Origin: Scolanthus callimorphus | Taxonomy: Eukaryota; Cnidaria; Anthozoa; Actiniaria; Edwardsiidae | Assembly: GCA_033964015.1 (NCBI GenBank) | Contig: CM066920.1 | Coordinates: forward strand, 992,001 to 1,056,000 | Length of the DNA: 64,000 nucleotides | Direction: 5' to 3' | Shown here: in pieces, positions 34,801-45,819 of the stretch | Layout of the letters: every line of letters starts with the position of its first letter | Position numbering within the stretch: position 1 is the first letter of the stretch | Position numbers and translations under genes: made by a program | The notes under the pieces: model-generated | What the model saw: only the letters and a program-made list of their open reading frames with translations | Database searches by the model: none | Told to the model about the DNA's origin: nothing

Positions 34801-37800
34801 TTAATATGATTTGCATTCCAATAAAATGAAGGTCTTTAACAGTGCGTGGTCAACCTCGATCATGCCCAACAATTCAAGAACTCAGTGTTCAAACGGTCTA
34901 TTATTTCAGCACTGACACTTTACTCAAGCTTTTGAGACACAACAACGACATCTTAAAAGTCTTCCCAACAATTTATAGGATGCTCCACGATCAGCCATAA
35001 TCAGTTGAAATATATTACTGATGTTTTTAGGAGTCAGGAATGATCCAGAACATGATTTCATACCTGTAAAAATAACCGTATTTGCAGGAGATTTCCCCCA
35101 CAACTCCATAAAATGTACAGCGTCACCATATCTCAGGGAGGGGTGTCCTGTAAACACTACACACGGGGTCTTAAACGACGAGCTGAATCCGTCTGTGGAA
35201 TATATGCAAGTGCAAATCAGTCATGAGAAGACAAAAGAAATACCAACATAGGGTAAGCATTCACAAGAAGCAGAGTTAGCTACTGTAGCTCATTTCATGG
35301 TTGAACTGACTGAGAACTAATAAGAAACCTGAAGATGAAACTTACTGTGCAAGTTTGGGAAATGTTTAATCCGTCCTATTTTCACAAACTGCAAGCAAAA
35401 AAATGGTACAATTTTCGTTTCAAGATTTAGTTCTCTTCCTGAAGCATTTTCTTGTTTTCCATGTTATACCTTCAGAAACATATAACTTAGTTGAAACTTG
35501 TAACGGTGAACCATGCTGTGGATTATTCGTGGCGAGTTGATGACCATATTTGGTCAGTAAATGAACTCTCGCCTGCTTACCCAAGCAGGGTTTTTCATAT
35601 TTCATTTTTTGCTCAAATAAAGTAGAGCAATAGTGGTAAGTGATAACATACTAACATTTAACATCTTGAAGTCTTGCGACAACATTATATTCAAAATCTG
35701 TTCAATTGTTCATTCTGCGAATATTCCGCAGCAATGCATGTTTGTTACACGTTTCAACTCAGTTATTTGTTTCTGATAGCTTTTAATAGTATAGCTGTTT
35801 CACCTAGTACATCCACTGCTTCCCCTCTGAACAATAGAGAGATATAGATATATTTGATGCTGTAAATATTAGTAATGTGCATTAGGTTATGCACAAAATG
35901 CGCTATAGAAGTCAGGCGGTCGCGCATTTTCCAATTTCCTGTCGCCCTGACTCCCTCCCCTTCCCTTTAGAGCTGCTACGCAGCTATACATCAGGGGTCG
36001 GTTCCTAGGCCAGTTAAGAGTTATCAGTGGATAAACGCTTATCCAACCGATAAATCCTGAACAAAACCTATACAACAGATAACTTTCATCCGTGGATAAC
36101 TTTATCCAACCTTTCAGAAACCGGCCCCTGGTAATATGAGGGTCAAATGTTACACACAGCAGATGGTAAATTTGAGATTTCTAAATGAAAATCTGAAAAA
36201 AGTAGAATGAAAAATGAACATCTAAATATAGAATGAAAGAGACAAAGACTCTTCACATGTGATACCTCAGCATGGGGAAATGGAGCTTCTGGTAGGTAAA
36301 CTTTAGTTTGTTTAGTGTGACACAACCTAAACAACAAGTAAAACATAAGGATTTCTCTCATAGTCAATTCAAGATTGAGGGTGCCTACCCCCCCCCCCCC
36401 CCCCAAAAAAAAAAAAAATCACACACACACACATACACCTAACCCTCTTTTTCTGAAAACTTGCAATGGGAAAGCATAAGTCATTTCAGAAATTTTATAG
36501 AAGAAATTTTCTTTCAAACATAATAATAATAATAATAATATTTAATACTTGTTATGCGCATTTTAGCATGTGGATATGATCAAATGCGCAAGTACATGAA
36601 TATTAAATGCAATTCCTAATGAGATAAAAAATATTAAATATATAGATAAAATTGGTAAAATTTATATAATAGATAAGATAAAATATATATATAATAAAAA
36701 GTTACTAATGATTTAAATTAATACTGAATAGAATAAAGTTAAAAATATACAGCTAAAAATGTTTAAAATAATTAAAATTATAGAATAAAGTCACTGTATG
36801 CTAATCTAAAATAGTAAGTCTTGAGACTTGACTTAAAGCAATTAAAATTGTTAATGTTCCTTAAATTTGATGGCAAATTGTTCCATACTTGTGGAGCAGC
36901 AGCCGTAAATGCTCTGTCTCCAAGAGTCTTCTTAAATCTAGCAGAACGGTCTTGCAGCATAATGCCCATTGACTGTGAGCGGAGGTTGTACCTACTCTTT
37001 TTACTGATATTAATAAGATCTCTAAGGTAAATGGGAGCCATGTTATGAATTGCTTTAAATGCGAGAGTCGCGATCTTGAATTTTACTCTATACTTGACAG
37101 GTAGCCAGTGCAGCTCATAAAGCACTGGAGTGATGTGGCAGTGTCTAGGAGTGTAGCTTATTAACCACGCAGCCGCGTTCTGTAGTCGCTGGAGTTTAGA
37201 AAGATGCACGGCTGGCACTCCATAAAGAAGGCTATTACAGTAATCTAGTCGCGCCATGACAATGGACTGCACAACCAACTTAGTGTTGTCGTATGAAAGA
37301 TATTTTCTGATTTGCCTGATATTATAAAGATGGTAAAATAATGACTGGCAAACCTTATTGATGTGTGTAGCCATATTAAGATGGGTGTCAAACCATGAGC
37401 CGAGATTACGGACTGCAGAGCTATCTATAGGTACATTTGTCTGACCAACCGTGAGATGGGAAATGTTTACTTTGTTAAGTTGGGCCCGTGTGCCTATCAC
37501 AATTATCTCTGTTTTGTTGTCGTTAAGCTTTAGTTTATCTAACGTCATCCACGTCCTAATTGCATTAATACAGTTTTGCATAGCTGCTACCGCATTTGCC
37601 TGACTGATATCAGTGTCCGGCTTAAACGACAAATATAACTGAGTGTCGTCGGCATAAGCGTGTACTTCCGGAAGATGCGCCTTGATAACGTGAAAGAGCT
37701 TGCTTGCATAAATCGTGAACAGAAGTGGCCCTAGACACGAGCCTTGCGGAACACCATGAAGAAGATCGAATTTCCTGGACAAACTGCCTTCAAAGCACAC

Positions 37801-40800
37801 GCGCTGAGATCTGTCCGCCAGGTACGATTTGAACCAGCGGAGCGCAGTTCCCGTTACTCCAAAGCTTGATTCTAGCCGCTTCAACAGAATAGTATGGTCG
37901 ACCGTGTCAAACGCGGCACTTAAATCAAGAAGAACCAGAAGAGTAACTTTCTGGCTGTCCATATTTAGCATGATATCATTGTGTACCTTGAGTAAGGCCG
38001 TCTCAGTACTGTGCTGTTTACGGTAAGCAGACTGGAGTAAAGGATACAACTCGAACTTCATCATGTGATTGTGCATCTGATTGCATACAGCACGTTCGGA
38101 GAGCTTAGATATGAATTGAAGGTTGCTCACTGGACGCAAATTGGAAAAACTGGCGTCTTTTCCCACCTTAAGACGAGGGTCAACAAGAGCCTCCTTCCAT
38201 CTGGCTGGAAAGTAACCTATCGAGAGCGAGGAATTTAATATACACTTGATCACTGGTAGCAGTTCCTCCAGGCACGTAAATACCAAGGATGTTGGCATCG
38301 GGTCTAGAGCGCAGGTCTTCCTGGCAGACATCTGGACCAGACTCCGGACATCATCATCGGAGAGCAGATGGAATGCAGGATAGGAATGGCTCTCATCGAC
38401 TACAGAGTCCAAACATTCAGTTTTCCATTCAGTTTTTCCACCAAACTTCAACAATAGAATGAACCCTAACAAGGGCTCATTATACAGAACTTCATACTTT
38501 CAAAAAAAAATACAGAAGTTCAGAATTCCCATACAAACCATTACTGGAAATTTAGACTGCAATATCTCCACTTTGCCTTGCGAAAATTGGATGGCCAATA
38601 TGCCCAGCCTTCAAAGCAGAAATTTGACAAAACACCAGTCCCTTTATGCTTGCTGGGCCCAAGATGGAAACCAATGTTTTGCATGAGGGACCACAAATGT
38701 GGCCTGTCATCAAACCATTTTCCCTATCTATTCTACAGGGTGAATATTAAGATGCTTACCACTCAGCATAAATATTGGAGTAGGCTAGTGAGCTGTCTGC
38801 CACAGGAGAGATGAAGTATATAGGTATGGAGGTCAGGTTAGCGCTGTCCATGTACGAATAAAGGCACTCAAACAAGTCATACAACACACCCTGAAGAACA
38901 GACAGAAATGTTAAATATTGTTTTAGTAAAACCAAACAGGTAATTTTAAGGTAGTTCTTTCTAGTTTCACTGAATATCAGGGCCCAGGGCACGAATATTT
39001 TGGCAAAAAAAAATCTAATGTGCAAGATGCTTTGCCTGTGACTGGAGTACACTGTGAGAAGGAGGAACATCCTGTAGCCATCTTTGAGAATAAAACATTA
39101 TTATGATTGTAGCTTGTGTTTATTCGATCAAAGCATGCGCTTCGTCTCGGGAAACATCAAGATTCTCGAGAAAACAAAACTCGCTGTTTCCCTCAGGAGC
39201 AGTCATTAAGTGTATAGAGTACACTTCCAGGGCTGGAAACTAAAAAAAACGTTAATTCAAAATTTGCAATTTGAGATTCTCAGGAAAACAAAACTTGCTG
39301 TTTCCCTCGGGAGCAGTCATTATGTGTATAGAGTACACTTCCGCGGCTGGGAGCCCAGTTGAATGAGAAATGCATGATATTGTAATGGTGGTAAGCACTA
39401 ATAGATGGACCCATGGTACTGTTTAGCAAAGCACGTTTGGTACTTACAGAGGGAAAACAAGGCACTAGTACATTCCCACCATTGCGAAGTGTATTGGCTG
39501 GTAAAAAGACAAATATGAGTGCTATGTTTGAAGAAAGAGTACCAGGAAATTTGGAAAGATAGCAATTACCAATAAGAATGGACCAAAATTCAACATTAAG
39601 CTTGAATCCTCTAGTTTAAGGTGTTTCAATGGATAGTGCTTGTTAGACCATCAAGCTTTGTGTGAGTAAATGTATTACCAACCGGTCAGCGCAGTGGTAG
39701 AGCGCCAGGCTTATGTGCGGGAGGCTGGGAGTTCAAACCCCAGCCGGACCAACACTCAGGGCCTTTAAATAATTGAGGAGAAGGTGCTGCCTCTGTTGCA
39801 AGATCGGCAAATGGTTACACCTTCACATCTTCCCGGATAAGGAAGTAAAACTGTAGGTCCCGTCTCTCACATGCACTACACTAACCTGAGCCAGAGGGAT
39901 GTTAAAGAACCATTGGGACATCGGAATTTGCCCATCCTCAGTGCAGGGCTCACAATACTAACCACAGGCCTCAATTTAAACCAGCATAGCTGAACTTGAC
40001 CAGCCTGTATACATATTGCTAATACATACATACATACATATTTGATTAATATTTTACCTAGGTTAGTGCAGAACTCTCCTAGCATGGTGTCAGGGTTAGC
40101 TGTTGGTGCTTCTGTAATCCCTGCCATGATGATGGTATCACTACCCTTCAGTGCCGCCTGATCCAGGGGGAGGGGGTGGGTGGTAAATGATGATGACGAT
40201 GACAAATAACTAACCTGTAACATGAGAAGATTATAGGTCTGTGGAACATGAGTGGAGGGGGAAGGGGGGGGGCATTAAACAGGGAATTGATTTAATGACA
40301 GATAGCATGTTGTGAAATTTGTTGTGAAGGAGTCAAAGACGAAAAGCATGATGAGTGCTTCCAGCCTCCGGTAAGGCAACATAATTACATCTTAATTATG
40401 CTTCTTACTTTTTAAATAAATTATAGCTGTTATCCATGTACACTGATGTACATGTATATGATGCCAAATAAAAATATCTGTCTGTCTGTTTATGTCACTT
40501 TTTATTTACCTGGTGTTATTAAAAAGATATCAAAGGGCAAGAATAACAATTCATCAAAGCAATGCTGGGCACAACCAATGGGGCAAAAAAATTAAGCCAT
40601 TTTGCAACCATAATGTAGACTATCAACACAGACAGCTGTATTCTTTCAATGGACACCTACCTTTACTTCTATCAAAATATACTCAAACGGATTATGGTAC
40701 TATAACAACATCATGATCAAATGTATTGCTGAGGAAAGTTTCACAAAGAGAAGAGTTAACCAAATAAAGTTGATTTTAAACTCTTTACCAGTTCCCAGTC

Positions 40801-43800
40801 ACCTACCTTTTCATAATCAGATTCTAACACCCAGTTACTGCTACCAATACAGAATCCTGAACTATGAGCTGATAGCTGGAGGGCACCAAACAAGTCCTAA
40901 AACAGAGATTACCAGTATGGGGCTTTTAGTGCAGTGTTACTTAACTAGCTCTTGCTAGACTATTTGCAATTTGCCAGTCCCCATGAGTACAATTTTATTC
41001 AGAATCCTAAAACAAGATATACAAAATATTATCCCTTGTTAGTAGTGGTAGGGAGGAAAGTGAGACAGAAAGCAGCGCTACTTTAAACAGAGATTTGTGT
41101 ATGTGTGTCAGGGGCAGATAAAGGGGGGACAAGGGGGCTGCAGCACCCCTATTTCGGGAGATTCTCCCATACTGTATTTGTGGAAGGAAATTTGAAAAGC
41201 TTCCTCCCATATTTTCACTATCCAACCCTCCTTTCTGAAATTCCTGGATCCGCCCTGGTGGGAGGCAATTACATTAGCAACATTGAATAGAAGCAACTCC
41301 CTGATAGAAGGATTGGTGTTCTTGAATTTCGAAAATGACACAAAAATGAAGCTGCCACCATTGGTCTCAAAATACACTGCTTAATATGGGACAGATGGAC
41401 AAACCAAGGGAGATGAAGTCAGTTTATTTCCCCCAAAATAGGGGAGTCCCCCAAGTTTTATTTCTCTAAGGCATATTATTCTCACCAGTTTCTCTGAGTA
41501 ACCAACTGATTGTATTTTAGAAATACATGCATTCACATCATGCTTGCTGGAATATAATGTAGAGTATAGGTTATCCATAAGGCAAATCAATTTATTAAAA
41601 CACTATAGTAAATTACAGACATTTTGCTTCTAACCTATAAACAACTCTCCAGGAATTTGCTGATGTTAAGTCACATAAAGGACTAGGAAGACATCTAAAA
41701 AATAATAATTTTGATAAATTAATGCATAATGAAAACATGCTATCATTACCATTACCATTGGCTAATATTAACACATGTTAATAGTTACAGGACCCAAAAA
41801 TTACAATACCTGAGTACATCTTTTTTCTTCCACATATCACCCCCACTTCTCTTTGGCACACGTTCAGCATAACTGACAAGTTCAAGCATGAAATCTCTGT
41901 GTCAATATCAAAAGAAAGCAAAGGTGTTACAAGATCAGAATTTCAAGTCTTTTGAGAAAAAAAAAGACAGAAGGCAATACTCACCTGCCTATTTGTATCG
42001 TGGGCTCTGTAGCGTATATCTTCCCTTCAAAACCAGAGTACTGGCAACAAGACATTAACCATAAGTTGCTACTTTGAGTTACTACCATAAAGGTATCAAT
42101 AAAGGATTGAGAAATTAGATCAAAATGTGAATGATCTGCTAGAATTTGGGACTTGCCTCTGTGATATATGGTAGCGCTAACATATGATGATAGTTGGAAA
42201 TTAGTATCACATCAACAGAGGAAAAGTCTATCAAACCATCCTGAAACAGAACAGGTCATAAACATTTAGACATCATGATTTAAACTTAATTTTCTATACA
42301 GAGAATAGCATTGCTTGGTGTGATGTGATTACAATTGTCAAAAAGTTCAGTTGATAATATTGCTCCATGAACAGTTCCCTGCACAGGGGCATAGCTTGTA
42401 AGACATTTTCTCATTTTAATAATGTCCCATACATTTACTGCATTTTTGGTCGAGAGAAGGGGAGACCCAGGCCCCCAAGCCCTCACCCTGGCTTTGCCCC
42501 TGCTACAAGAAGTGCCTGTCTATTGAGATTTAATATGAAGTATGGAAGGTAAACAATGAGTTAGTGTGCTGTCTTTACTCTGGTGGACAAACTTCAGGCT
42601 CTGAATCAACAAAGAGTCTTCCTGATATTTCCTTGAGATTCTAAAGAAAGTGGAAATGATGTTAAAATTGAACTCACTTGGGACCTGAGACCAATGGACA
42701 GACAGGCAGACAGACGGACGGACGGACAGGCAGTAAAAAAAAAACAGACAGACAGGCAGGCATCATGCAGATTCATTAGGGCACATTTTCTTATGACTGT
42801 AGTAAAACCATTTGCAAAGTCATTACACCAACTCTGAATAAAACCGTTAGGAGTGATTATAAGGTGATTACTAATTCCTCATAATCGTCATCTGAAATCC
42901 ACTCTAGGGATAGAGGTATGCTTAAATAATTACATTCTGTGCAGAGAATCCTTCTATTTCTTGTAACTCTCTGGATATCCATGACTTTTGTTGACCAACC
43001 TTTTCACTAAAACATATAGAAAAAGCAAATATCTTTTACAGTGCTACATGCATCAACACCTAGAAAAGTTGCCTATGCCCCTGCTCATACTTCTTATTCT
43101 CCAGAGTTACATGAGGGAGTCCCCTTTCTTTTTCCTTTCCTTTTGTGATAAGTAGGGCACTTCAGGCACCTTCTCTTGATCTTCTGACCTTCCACTGGCT
43201 GAGTTTATTGTATCATCCAAAAAGATGGAAACACAGGAATAATAATGATTCATTTCTACCCATCATGCATCATAAGCAGAGATACCAACAAAAAATCACA
43301 TATTTTAGCCTTATCTCCAGCTCTCCTGCATTTAGTTGAAATCTCCCACATTTGATAGAAAGACTTTAGTTTTTTGTTGAGATTTCACAAACCAATGACA
43401 TTTAGGGGTCAAAAAAATATATATATCCCATCTCCCCCATTTCAAAGGTTGAATGTCGGCATGAAAAAAACTCAAGCAACAAGCCAGGAATCAAACGCCA
43501 AGCACAGAGGTGAGAGTGACATATTAGTGCCTGCGAACATCTATATTGCTATAATAAAGTAATAGTTATATAAAAAAAAATGAGTGAAATGGAACACTTG
43601 TGATGTTTGGATGATACACTTGGACTATTGTAAAAACACGCGCCTGCGGTTTTACAACGCTCTGTATCCCAACATCATGCGTGCTCTGTTTTGGCAAAGA
43701 AAGCTGCATTAACTATTCAACATGTGATGATCTCTTTGTTGTCTCACAAAACGTACTTATTTACTAGCGACATCGGAGTAAAATGGCTGACACTGCACAT

Positions 43801-43884
43801 ATCCAGGCCGCAATCCAACATGACAGTAGTTTGCTTGAACTGGAGCACCAAACATGGCGAACTCGCAGCATGGCTTAGACAGTA
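25974..43884 (-). CDS. INTS9: Integrator complex subunit 9 (INTS9), 23 coding exons
   Basis: Exons in coding order (complement): 43757-43884, 42934-43006, 42579-42640, 42157-42240, 41985-42040, 41810-41896, 41635-41694, 41486-41546, 40807-40896, 40058-40214, 39448-39497, 38760-38890, 36266-36326, 35346-35388, 35064-35192, 34334-34388, 33920-33988, 33577-33659, 32259-32345, 29357-29498, 26981-27071, 26188-26244, 25974-26093. The family member is the catalytically dead metallo-beta-lactamase/beta-CASP partner of INTS11 in nuclear snRNA 3'-end cleavage. Landmarks: [29 protein letters not shown], lacking the HxHxDH metal site; [53 protein letters not shown]. The 1976 nt plus one missing base in each of exons 42579, 34334, 33577 and 29357 gives 660 codons, close to the human 658 residues. 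The first exon (about three codons) is not placed. The intron after 42157 has a GC donor. Confidence 0.95.
27556..27892. mobile_element. MITE, TTTTAGGGG family (copy B), perfect 25-bp TIRs
   Basis: The first 25 bp (ATTTTTGGGGCGGGGGTGCT ...) are the exact reverse complement of the last 25 bp (... AGCACCCCCGCCCCAAAAAT). The interior carries repeated TACCTTTTAGGG motifs. A poly-C run follows at 27904-27918. It lies in the INTS9 intron between exons 29357 and 26981. Confidence 0.85.
30466..30956 (+). pseudogene. 3' fragment of a GH18 chitinase, antisense in an INTS9 intron
   Basis: From about 30606 to the TAA at 30954-30956 one frame reads [20 protein letters not shown] and [11 protein letters not shown], the end of a GH18 chitinase barrel. 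A Pro/Thr linker with [14 protein letters not shown] follows, then a six-cysteine tail ([25 protein letters not shown]). The 140 nt upstream resemble the preceding chitinase segment (VKAPYGHK, then [15 protein letters not shown]) but switch frame several times and include an in-frame stop. A long pyrimidine tract at 30409-30462 could be its 3' splice site. The catalytic DxxDxDxE part is nowhere upstream in this intron. It is read as a truncated copy or orphan terminal exon; a poorly sequenced real exon is the alternative. Confidence 0.7.
31051..31056 (+). promoter_or_regulatory. Polyadenylation hexamer AATAAA
   Basis: A perfect AATAAA about 95 nt after the chitinase-fragment stop codon, on the same strand. 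It suggests that the 3' end of a real transcription unit was carried along. Confidence 0.5.
32259..32345 (-). other. INTS9: INTS9 exon 20, junction check
   Basis: Listed separately because the acceptor matters. Starting after CCACAG at 32346 gives DCQVSVFTH ... [16 protein letters not shown] in phase 0, matching the human stretch that begins IDCQ. A second AG nine bases further in would drop DCQ. The donor is GAG|GTGAGG. Confidence 0.8.
32503..32642. mobile_element. MITE, 'TTTTCACGATGTTG' family (copy 2)
   Basis: Left end CCTTTTCACGATGTTGTGAG, right end TGCGCAACATCGTGAAAACT, inverted. Shares GAGCTGTTC.GACTC.TTCTGAC and CTTTTGTTATTCA with the copy at 6452-6590. Sits in the INTS9 intron between exons 33577 and 32259. 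Confidence 0.7.
32745..33600. repeat. 46-54 bp minisatellite derived from an INTS9 exon-intron junction
   Basis: About 17 units of CAGCATCCTCCCCTTCTTAC, CGTGTCTTGGATGGTTAAAT and a variable poly-C run (plus strand). Read in the INTS9 sense, each unit is ATTTAACCATCCAAGACACG|GTAAGAAGGGG, then AGGATGCTGGGG. The 20 nt before the bar are the 3' end of the INTS9 exon 33577-33659, and GTAAGA is that exon's 5' splice site. The unit nearest the exon is the real junction; the others run downstream into the intron. One copy (about 33022) has CTTATCGTG, which destroys the GT; all others keep it. Confidence 0.95.
34615..34762. repeat. Hairpin element in INTS9 intron
   Basis: GAAACGCACGAGGGATGCTG and AAAAGTTTGAAACTC are mirrored by GAGTTTCAAACTTTTCAAGT and CCAGCATCCATGGTGCGTTT. 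The arms are about 50 nt with a short loop. Flanking TTATAAACGCACGG / TTATAAACCACGG look like outer inverted or duplicated termini. Non-coding. Confidence 0.75.
36520..38472 (-). mobile_element. 5'-truncated L2/CR1-like non-LTR retrotransposon with intact RT ORF
   Basis: A 564-codon frame (38472 to 36778, complement) encodes a reverse transcriptase: [70 protein letters not shown] and the catalytic [13 protein letters not shown]. No apurinic endonuclease domain precedes it, so the 5' part is missing, as is usual for such copies. The 3' side ends in a TAA/TTA microsatellite at about 36520-36540. It lies in an INTS9 intron (between exons 38760 and 36266), in the same orientation as INTS9. The undamaged frame suggests recent insertion. 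Confidence 0.92.
39680..40043 (+). mobile_element. tRNA-derived SINE with (ACAT)n tail
   Basis: The head GGTCAGCGCAGTGGTAGAGC carries a pol III A box and GGGAGTTCAAACCCCAGCCG a B box, spaced as in a tRNA. A non-tRNA body follows, including GGGATGTTAAAGAACCATTG. The element ends in repeated ATACATACATAC at about 40020-40043. It is antisense to INTS9 and its tail stops about 15 nt from the 5' splice site of INTS9 exon 40058-40214. Confidence 0.85.
41108..41262. mobile_element. MITE fragment ('GGATCCGCC' family)
   Basis: GGGGCAGATAAAGGGGGGAC on the left and GGATCCGCCCTGG on the right, with GATTCTCCCATACTG and CTCCCATATTTTCACTATCC inside. Similar to 7690-7806. INTS9 intron between exons 41486 and 40807. 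Confidence 0.45.
42700..42762. repeat. (CAGA)n / (GGAC)n microsatellite
   Basis: Imperfect tetranucleotide run, GACAGGCAGACAGACGGACG and following, in an INTS9 intron. Confidence 0.9.
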
Positions 43885-45660
43885 CTGCAAAATAACGCAT
43901 AACCTGGTTACTATTGGAAATTTAAGTCGAATAATAGTAAATAGGTATATCTCAAACTCACCAGCTTCATTCTGTTGGGCTCTTGATTCAAATTATCAAC
44001 ATTTCTATGGACTTCTTTACGGCATCTCAAAGAATCGCCAAAATCCGCGCGGTTTCATAACAAGTGTCAGGCGTTCCTGTCTTACAAGAGGGGGAATGGC
44101 AACCAGTGCTTGCTTTGGGTGTAATGTGAATCCTCTCGATCTCTGGGATTCAGCGCTGATTGTTTACCATTTAATAACATGATATTTTTCAAATCTGATT
44201 ACATTGAAATATTATCCAAGTAATGGGTGCTAATCTAGCAACGGACCAACGTGGTATGAATTTATTAACCGCTAGTCAAAATTCACTAGAAAAAGCAAGT
44301 ATACCAAAGTGACTGCAGTCGTCTGTTTGGCCCATTTAGTCACTAAAACAGTGTTATCAAACCCTTAAATGTGGACCTTTTTGTCGCGTGGGGGGGGGGG
44401 GGGGGGGGGGGGGGTGCTTGCGCACCCCGGAACCCCCCTGGCTACGGGCCTGGGGGGCGTTTCTCGCCCGAGAATTCTCGGACCCGAAAAGTTTGTTTTG
44501 AAATTTTAATAGATTGATCCCCAAGTTTTTCGTTTCTTTTCTACCCTGATGATTTAAATAATCTACAACTTCCTATCCGTGAATATGTATACTGTTTACG
44601 TCTAAAAAACGAAATTTTTGATTTCATTCAAACCCTCAAATCGACGAAAAAGCACCCGAAAAGTCTCGGGAGGTCAGTTGCTCCCGAAAACTTTCCATTG
44701 TTTTTCACTCGAGTTTTTCGGGTGCCCGAAAAGTTCGGTTTAGACTAACGTAATTCTATAAATACTATAGAATAGAAATAACCACGAAAAGGGAGTTATA
44801 GACTATTCAATTCAGCAGGGTAGAAAAGAAAACGAAAAACGTTTTGATAAATCCATAAACATTTCAAAACAAACTTCTCGGGCCCGAGAATTCTCGGGCG
44901 TTTCCGAGAAACGGGCGCCTGGATACATATCAATCTCGTACCCAGAGCCCGTCATCTTTTTGGCCAGCGGCAAATTGCCGCTGGCCAAAAAGATGACGGG
45001 CTCTGGGTACGAGATTGGATACATATCGAGAATGAGTCCGTTTGGGCATGCGCATACATGCCATCGGCGTCTTTTTTTTCGTGAACAGACGAGCATTTAT
45101 TCCCCTTACCAAGAGTGTTATATATATTGAAACTCAGTAATCTCTGGTAATTTGAAGCTCGGGAAGTGTCACAATGGAACGGAATTCACCTGGTCTACTC
45201 CCAGTCCAAAACACGCACTATTTCCCATAATAAATTTTAATTTAATAACCTGGCTGGAATAGTTTGTAAAAATAACGGTAGCCGGTAAACACTTTTTTCT
45301 CGTTAATGAAATTCGCGAAATCGCTACCCTACCATATCTGTTTTATATAATTTGAGCCTCAAACCCTACCCCTTTCCACAGACATTTATTGGCACCTTGT
45401 AAAACTAAGTTTACATCGATGTTAGCCCAATAAGTCTAGATTTTAAAAATGAATATGGGCGGATATTATTCAAACAGTGATTTTCCTTACTTGGAAACAG
45501 TTATAGATAAATGTAGCAGTGATACTTGCCCCGCAGCAAAATCTGCCCTATTTTAAAAAACTTCCCGCCTGCATCTCCCCAGCCTTATGTTCCTACCCCA
45601 CCTCCCGAAAAATAATTGACCAGCATGTTTTCTCCCCCGAGAGTCTCCCGACCACACACC
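43885..45660. other. INTS9 5' region; first exon and promoter expected here
   Basis: The first INTS9 exon should encode only the start methionine and two or so residues and should end in phase 0; I could not place it. The region holds a dispersed element at 44222-44455 (AACCGCTAGTCAAAATTC, poly-G, then GGGGTGCTTGCGCACCCC). At 44462-44905 there are inverted copies of CCCGAGAATTCTCGGG and related CCCGAAAAGT motifs, probably another foldback. The perfect palindrome is listed separately. Confidence 0.5.
44931..45017. mobile_element. Perfect 87-bp palindromic MITE with 9-bp target duplication
   Basis: Positions 44931-44973 (CAATCTCGTACCCAGAGCCC ... GGCCAGCGGCAA) are the exact reverse complement of 44975-45017, with one A between. 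The 9-mer GATACATAT occurs immediately outside both ends (44922-44930 and 45018-45026). A 9-bp duplication is typical of Mutator-like elements (family knowledge; assignment is inference). It is a minimal copy of the terminus also found at 2840 and, more diverged, at 60900. Confidence 0.93.
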
Positions 45661-45667
45661 GGCGTAT

Positions 45668-45752
45668 GACCTAGGTACGGCTAGGTGACGCAGTGTGTTT
45701 GTGCACGGCACACTGTGCGTACGGTCCTGAGTTCGAATCCTTCTTCTTCTTC
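45668..45752 (+). mobile_element. tRNA-like SINE head with (TTC)n
   Basis: GTACGGCTAGGTGACGCAGT resembles an A box, and TCCTGAGTTCGAATCC a B box, followed by a CTTCTTCTTCTTCC run. The acceptor-stem ends do not pair well, so I do not call a functional tRNA. Confidence 0.5.
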
Positions 45753-45819
45753 CATTTACTCCACCTCCATCAATTATGATGATTCTTGTGGGTTTAAAAT
45801 TACATACAAAAATAAACAT

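Noticed and set aside
36143..36406. 87-codon minus-strand ORF taken whole
   Set aside because: Only 36266-36326 ([19 protein letters not shown]) is INTS9 exon; the remainder is intron.
43691..44182. 163-codon plus-strand ORF
   Set aside because: Antisense to INTS9 exon 43757-43884, no recognisable motifs.
45668..45752. Functional tRNA gene
   Set aside because: A and B boxes are present but the acceptor and anticodon stems do not pair; a SINE head is more likely. The same applies to 39680.
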